Assembly: GCA_946553025.1 (NCBI GenBank)
Contig: CAMNRM010000005.1
Coordinates: forward strand, 1-64,000
Direction of reading: 5' to 3'
Length of the DNA: 64,000 nt
From: an uncultured Clostridium sp.
Lineage (GTDB): Bacteria > Bacillota > Clostridia > Lachnospirales > Lachnospiraceae
In this document: one piece after another, positions 59,621 to 64,000 of the stretch
Layout: every line of letters begins with the position of its first letter
Numbering within the stretch: position 1 is the stretch's first letter
Made by a program: the position numbers and the translations under genes
The notes under the pieces: model-generated
Databases searched by the model: none
What the model was told of the DNA's origin: nothing
What the model saw: only the letters and a program-made list of their open reading frames with translations

Positions 59621-61009
59621 TTAAAATATTCTGTCCTTCACCTTTTTAAATATCAGATTTACACTTTTATCCTCTGATAAAATAACTGCAAGGCACCATG
59701 AATTTTTGCATTTCTCTTTATAAATTTTATCATTCTGATAATGATCGCAAACCCAGTTCACATAATTATTTATCGAATTAAATCTTGCTCCGCGCCCGGG
59801 ATCTCCCTGAACAATAGATTCTCCATCAAAAATTGCTCCCGTTAAATGGCACTGACCCTCAATATCCACTACTACGGCTCCATCAATGGCAGATATACCC
59901 CATATTCTCTTTTTGTTTTCAATCACAGGAAATGGTTTTACCCTATAAGCCTTTTTATAACGGGATAACCTTTCCACCTCTGCTACAAGCAAATTATCTT
60001 CCATAAATACTATGGAAGTTCCATGAATTTGGAGTTTAAACTGACTAATAATCTTTTCAATATACCCTATCTTTTTATCTGTAAATTCAGGACATCCTTC
60101 TGTTGAATTTTTTAATATAGCCCTCCATTCATCATTTATTTCATCTCCATCTAAGACTGGGATTCGATATTTTCCTTCACTGCACTCAAATAAAATCTCT
60201 TCTTTTTCAATAATCCTCCAGCTTAAATGTTCAGTAAATTGAACCTCTACTGCCTGTATATCTATAGGTTTTTCATAGACAGCACCTACAATATAATACC
60301 CTTTATCAGGATGAAGATAAACCAGTAATCCACAATCTTTTCCTGACATTTCCATCATTTTTCGGATAGTTCTTAAATTACCTGGTTTAATTTCCATTTC
60401 CTTTATTTCTATTTCTTCACTATCTGTACCTTCCAAAATAAGATTATTTTTATTTTTATCCGGAATAGCATCAATAAAATATAAACTGGTTTGTACTGTC
60501 CTTCTTTCATACTTTTGGGCTGAAATCTGAATCAACAGATCTAATGGAGGTAATTTTCTGCTTTTTATAACTCTTCTTATATATTGCGTTATCAGCCATT
60601 CTCTGCTTAACAGATCTCCCACAAAAAATGAAATCAAAGAATCACTCAATATCTCTTTCCATTGAATTTTCGTATCCTTTATATATTTTAATGCATGTTC
60701 CTCTACAGATTCCACATATAACAAGTCAGGAAATCTTTTTTCTAATTCTTCAATAATCATCATTAGAAATAATTCTAAAGAAGAATTCTCAATCCTACTT
60801 CCACTCCAAAATCCCCACATTCCCGATATTGTTCCAGAACTTGATTCCAGTCGGGAATCTGCCCAATCTTTTTTCTCTCCTACAATTTCCAGGGGCGTTA
60901 TTCCTTCTTCTGTACAAAACTCCAGGTATAAATCTTCCGGTATTTTCTTAAAATGTTCCCTTAAACGTTCCATGAAAAAGGAACAAAATGTTTCTCCAAC
61001 CTTTTTCAT
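59621..61009 (-). CDS. Protein with C-terminal DisA-like (DAC/DACN) nucleotide domain
   Basis: This 462-residue protein has no signal peptide or membrane helix. Residues 315-462 show the diadenylate-cyclase fold pattern. LQIHGTSIVFMED forms the first strands, ISAIDGAVVVDIEGQCHLTG has the DGA motif at 376-378, GRGARFNS (405-412) stands where DisA has RHR, and CLAVILSEDKSVNLI follows. This variant is closest to the DACN-type sensor or cyclase domains proposed in bacterial conflict systems. The middle part (215-300) may be a second related domain. It starts inside or just after the peptidase stop (ATG 61009 after AAGGAG), so the pair is coupled. Whether it makes or senses a nucleotide is open. 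The gene is far more AT-rich than the genes left of it. Confidence 0.6.
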   Translation of the reverse strand: MKKVGETFCSFFMERLREHFKKIPEDLYLEFCTEEGITPLEIVGEKKDWADSRLESSSGTISGMWGFWSGSRIENSSLELFLMMIIEELEKRFPDLLYVESVEEHALKYIKDTKIQWKEILSDSLISFFVGDLLSREWLITQYIRRVIKSRKLPPLDLLIQISAQKYERRTVQTSLYFIDAIPDKNKNNLILEGTDSEEIEIKEMEIKPGNLRTIRKMMEMSGKDCGLLVYLHPDKGYYIVGAVYEKPIDIQAVEVQFTEHLSWRIIEKEEILFECSEGKYRIPVLDGDEINDEWRAILKNSTEGCPEFTDKKIGYIEKIISQFKLQIHGTSIVFMEDNLLVAEVERLSRYKKAYRVKPFPVIENKKRIWGISAIDGAVVVDIEGQCHLTGAIFDGESIVQGDPGRGARFNSINNYVNWVCDHYQNDKIYKEKCKNSWCLAVILSEDKSVNLIFKKVKDRIF

Positions 61010-61029
61010 CATATCTCCTTCTCTGTCTT

Positions 61030-63792
61030 TCACAGGATAGTATCTTTTATTTCCTTCTGTAGTATTCTTTTATAGTCTTCTATACACTCCTGCATTTTTT
61101 CTAGTTGTCTTTCTATATTATTTTCGTTCACCAATGTATAAATATTCATTAGATAAGACTGTTCTTCTGACAACTCATTATTAAATAATGTAAAAAATGC
61201 TTTTTTACAATCTTTTAAATATCTTAAAATCAAATGCGCAATTTTCTCATCAACAAAAACGTCAATACTGTACTTTATATTGACAGGTTCAACAATTTCA
61301 TGCTTTTTATCTTCAGTATCTGATTTTAATTGACGCTCTGTTCCATAATTAATAATTCCGTCCATTAATTCCTTTATTTTCTCATTATCAGAATCATTAA
61401 TTTTTTTCAGTTGATCAGTTCCCCAAAAATACTCGCTGTTTTTTCCCTGCTTATCAGAATCCCCGACATTTACACTGCTTTCATCACAAATCATGCAATA
61501 GGTAACTAATGCACTACGTATAAGGAACTCATCCGGTATGGATTCCCCATCAAGAAGTTTATCTTCTATGCTTTTCCATATCGCATACAAATAATCTTCC
61601 ATAGAAAGTTTTAATGTCAAGATTGCAACAAGATCGGCTTCACATTCTTTAAAAAACATCATCATTAAATGAATAGCACCCTTCAGAGAAAAACTTTTAC
61701 CAGTCCACACAGAATGTCCTGTCAGACTTAAGATAGAGTCATTAATTGAGCTATCCATATTTTTTCTGCTTTTTTCTGCTGTTTCCCTACCTCCTTCTAG
61801 TCCATCTAAATACTTTTTTTCCAATAAATATCCAAACATCTTTTCTTTATTATTACTCAAACATTGTATTGCACTTTCTTCTAACGTATAACGCATGATA
61901 TGAGTATAGTGTTTATACTTCTGACTTAATTTTAAGATGTTTGTTAGTTCCTCATCACTCAATGTCGTTTTTGTATTTAATTTCAAATCCGTTATATTTT
62001 CCAATCCATTCATCTTTTGAGAAATCTCTTCTTCCAATCTTTTCTCAAATAATTCCCAAAACCTATCTTTTACCTTTTCTTCTACGTCTATGGTACATTT
62101 AAAATAAATCGTTACTATCCTTGCAGCGATTTGTTTCGCATAAGCATAACGTTCTTCACGGCATCGAATCGGCTGTCCTACGAAATGTCCCACTTCGTGT
62201 CCAAGTATAATCATCATCAGTTTTACATCATATGCCTGATTTTCCGGTATATTAACAAGAAATAGTCTGTTTTTCTCTGACATATTTTTAAATAATTCAT
62301 ATACCTGTACATTATCTGTAACTCCCAAATAAGAAAGAAACTCATAATTATTCTTCGTATCTGATGTACATCCAAAATTATTCAAAAATTTTTTTATAAA
62401 GTAAATATAAGCATTATAAAAAGCATTTAAACGTGGCGGTGTATTATAAATTCGTATATCAAAATCAAGTGATTGCGTAAATTGTCTGTCAGAATGAACT
62501 GCATTTTGAGCACAAAGACTAAGCCCCTTTACAAACCGGTAAAAATATTCTGTAAAATCTTTTCCCTGTATATTATTTTCCTCTGCTATTTTTAAAACCA
62601 TATGAATCGGCAAAAACATAGAACAAAATATATAATCTTCGATAGGGGGTTCTTCAAATTTCTGTAATGCATGAATAATACGATACAAATAGTGTTCCAG
62701 ATTATTATAAATATTCTTACTCCCCGGTTTATTTTCAAGAATATTCTCCATGAAATTTTTTAATGCAATACTTAACGTCTTTTCTGATGGTTCATCTGAA
62801 TTACCTTTATCTGTTTCCTCTTCTGTATCATCTGTATCTGTTCTTTTTTCTAATAAAAGTGAGTGACATTGATTTTCACTATTTTTATCTTCTTGATCCT
62901 TCTGATTTTTTGCTATAATTGTGGTAACTGCGATTAAGTATGCACGATAACAATCACTGCTGTGATTAAAAATTCCAGTAGTACTTTTAAATAGCTTTAA
63001 AAATACAGACCATGAAATATCCTTAAGAATAATTACCTCATCATTACATCCAAGAATAGATTTTTTTTCTGGTCTTCTTTCCACTGGCAATAATTGATTT
63101 GATAATATATTATATACCTCTTTTATACTTCCTGGATACTTTTCAATCGCATAAATAAATACTGCATCAATTTTTTTATTTTTTTTGTCTTCTGTTTTTT
63201 CACTATTTAAATAATGTTTCTGGATGGAAGCAATGCTAAAACTATACTTTAAATTTATTCCCGCCCTTGTCAATGAAGATTTATCAGAATCGCGATGAAA
63301 ACCATCAATAATCTCTGCTCCATCTTCATAATCTTTACACAAAAGGACAATTACAAGATTACAATTATCCAGTGTACTATAGGTTATAACCTTCCTTTTA
63401 TTTATACAATTCAAGTCTTTTTCTACTTCTGCCCCACATTCACGAATTTGCTTTTCTTCTTTTATTTCTCCCTGTAATAAAGTAATAAATAAAAACGGGT
63501 ATTCTGTATCATCTTTTTTTGCTTCTTCCCAAAACAATTCCTCATAAGAATCACTTTCATTTCTAAACCCATAAATCGTTTGAACTGAATATTTTTCTTC
63601 TAATTTCTTTGTCTGCTGTACATCCCATTCCCAAATTTGCTCAAGAGAATTACTTTTCTCTTTAAATAAATTATCTCCTATTGAAATTCCATCAAAATAA
63701 CCAAAAGCCAAGTACTGCCAATCAAGGTGCAGATTTTTCTCTGGCGGCAAAAAATCATTATACAACATCATTGGTCTGCATATTTTATCCAT
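61030..63792 (-). CDS. Large HEVGH zinc-metallopeptidase-like protein
   Basis: This 920-residue soluble protein has a gluzincin motif, LMMIILGHEVGHFVGQPIRC, with HEVGH at 532-536. A likely third ligand is in KECEADLVA, Glu718, the E-x-D-x-x-A arrangement seen in M48-like peptidases. The N-terminal 300 residues show alternating strands (YLAFGYFDGISIGD, CNLVIVLLCKDYEDGAE, DAVFIYAIEKYPG) of no family I can name. A charged linker (295-340) follows, then a long helical region. The ATG at 63792 has TAGGAG at good distance. The downstream DAC-domain gene is coupled to it. The substrate and role are unknown. AT-rich composition suggests horizontal transfer. Confidence 0.65.
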   Translation of the reverse strand: MDKICRPMMLYNDFLPPEKNLHLDWQYLAFGYFDGISIGDNLFKEKSNSLEQIWEWDVQQTKKLEEKYSVQTIYGFRNESDSYEELFWEEAKKDDTEYPFLFITLLQGEIKEEKQIRECGAEVEKDLNCINKRKVITYSTLDNCNLVIVLLCKDYEDGAEIIDGFHRDSDKSSLTRAGINLKYSFSIASIQKHYLNSEKTEDKKNKKIDAVFIYAIEKYPGSIKEVYNILSNQLLPVERRPEKKSILGCNDEVIILKDISWSVFLKLFKSTTGIFNHSSDCYRAYLIAVTTIIAKNQKDQEDKNSENQCHSLLLEKRTDTDDTEEETDKGNSDEPSEKTLSIALKNFMENILENKPGSKNIYNNLEHYLYRIIHALQKFEEPPIEDYIFCSMFLPIHMVLKIAEENNIQGKDFTEYFYRFVKGLSLCAQNAVHSDRQFTQSLDFDIRIYNTPPRLNAFYNAYIYFIKKFLNNFGCTSDTKNNYEFLSYLGVTDNVQVYELFKNMSEKNRLFLVNIPENQAYDVKLMMIILGHEVGHFVGQPIRCREERYAYAKQIAARIVTIYFKCTIDVEEKVKDRFWELFEKRLEEEISQKMNGLENITDLKLNTKTTLSDEELTNILKLSQKYKHYTHIMRYTLEESAIQCLSNNKEKMFGYLLEKKYLDGLEGGRETAEKSRKNMDSSINDSILSLTGHSVWTGKSFSLKGAIHLMMMFFKECEADLVAILTLKLSMEDYLYAIWKSIEDKLLDGESIPDEFLIRSALVTYCMICDESSVNVGDSDKQGKNSEYFWGTDQLKKINDSDNEKIKELMDGIINYGTERQLKSDTEDKKHEIVEPVNIKYSIDVFVDEKIAHLILRYLKDCKKAFFTLFNNELSEEQSYLMNIYTLVNENNIERQLEKMQECIEDYKRILQKEIKDTIL

Positions 63793-63799
63793 GTGGTTT

Positions 63800-63845
63800 C
63801 TCCTATTAAATTTACCCATACAAAAAGGCCCCTCTGCTAATACAC
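63800..63845 (-). terminator. Weak terminator-like hairpin upstream of the peptidase gene
   Basis: On the minus strand GGCCC and GGGCC pair around a 16-nt loop, followed by five T. It lies between the stop of the right-edge gene (63874) and the peptidase start. It may only reduce transcription, so the three genes can still be one operon. Confidence 0.4.
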
Positions 63846-63873
63846 ATGGGCCATTTCTGTAATCAAGCTATCT

Positions 63874-64000
63874 TTAAAAATTATCATAACTTCTTCCCTC
63901 TACTCGTTTTGTAGAGATTTTATTTTCTTCAGATGCTCTCTGTGATTCTCTTAGATTTGTAAAAGTACTTGGAATGTCCTTTTTGTCCACTCCCTGCATT
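63874..64000 (-). CDS. C-terminal end of a gene running off the right edge
   Basis: An open frame enters from the right and ends at TAA 63874. The visible 41 residues begin MQGVDKKDIPSTFTNLRESQ and end VEGRSYDNF. The Met at 63999 could be a start or an internal residue. The tail is hydrophilic with no motif. Its strand and composition match the peptidase/DAC pair, so it may be the first gene of that module. Confidence 0.5.
   Translation of the reverse strand, partial: MQGVDKKDIPSTFTNLRESQRASEENKISTKRVEGRSYDNF

Overview
The window looks like a chromosomal segment of a gut-type Lachnospiraceae (Clostridia). The evidence is Gram-positive gene content (strong AGGAGG ribosome sites, LPxTG-type surface protein, lipoproteins, SpoT/Rae1-like factors), frequent TTG and GTG starts, and gene pairs such as the GGGtGRT protein with its iron-sulfur scaffold partner. 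No species can be named from the sequence alone.

Region 1 (about 0-8 kb) is an integrative mobilizable element or its remains next to the 3' end of guaA. It carries a decayed yjdF gene, a MobV relaxase with an oriT-like palindrome cluster, a RepA-like ATPase, a ribbon-helix-helix mobilization protein, a tyrosine integrase, a small excisionase-like protein, a divergent XRE repressor and an HNH nuclease. A countertranscribed RNA sits in the leader of the ATPase gene. Between the element and guaA lies a type III toxin-antitoxin locus of the CptIN type (RNase toxin plus 45-nt repeat RNA). A 14-bp direct repeat (133-146 and 7171-7184) may mark the element ends.

Region 2 (8-23.5 kb) is housekeeping. 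It holds a GuaA with a shortened, Cys-less glutaminase part, a CapA-like protein, a LysR regulator, an NlpC/P60 hydrolase, thioredoxin reductase, a FabG/YmfI-like reductase, a MATE pump and a HicB-like protein. It also holds a TetM-like ribosomal GTPase fused to a Rae1/YacP-like NYN nuclease, an rRNA m5C methyltransferase and a NagZ-type lipoprotein.

Region 3 (23.5-31.5 kb) starts with 950 bp of AT-rich, repeat-bearing DNA. It is followed by a likely cell-surface operon: an O-antigen-ligase-like membrane protein, an anchored N-acetylmuramoyl-alanine amidase, and a 1,542-residue repetitive wall-anchored adhesin.

Region 4 (31.5-40.9 kb, minus strand) is a long operon for purine nucleoside use. 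It encodes a BmpA lipoprotein, an ABC ATPase, two permeases, purine nucleoside phosphorylase, a class II aldolase, a DeoR repressor, an MtnA-family isomerase, a cupin and a KduD-like dehydrogenase. Together they could turn nucleosides into base plus DHAP and glycolaldehyde by way of ribose-1-phosphate. It has a near-consensus promoter with a palindromic operator.

Region 5 (41-59.6 kb) holds an MFS gene with a one-base frameshift, an amidohydrolase, a MTA/SAH nucleosidase, a metallophosphoesterase, an orphan small RNA, a RelA/SpoT-like fragment, the GGGtGRT pair, a MATE pump, aspS-hisS, and a two-component system with an FtsX-type ABC exporter.

Region 6 (59.6-64 kb) is markedly AT-rich. It holds a two-gene module of a 920-residue HEVGH zinc-peptidase-like protein and a protein with a C-terminal DisA-like (DAC/DACN) nucleotide domain. 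A further gene runs off the right edge. This module is the best candidate for an undescribed system, perhaps in defence or stress signalling.
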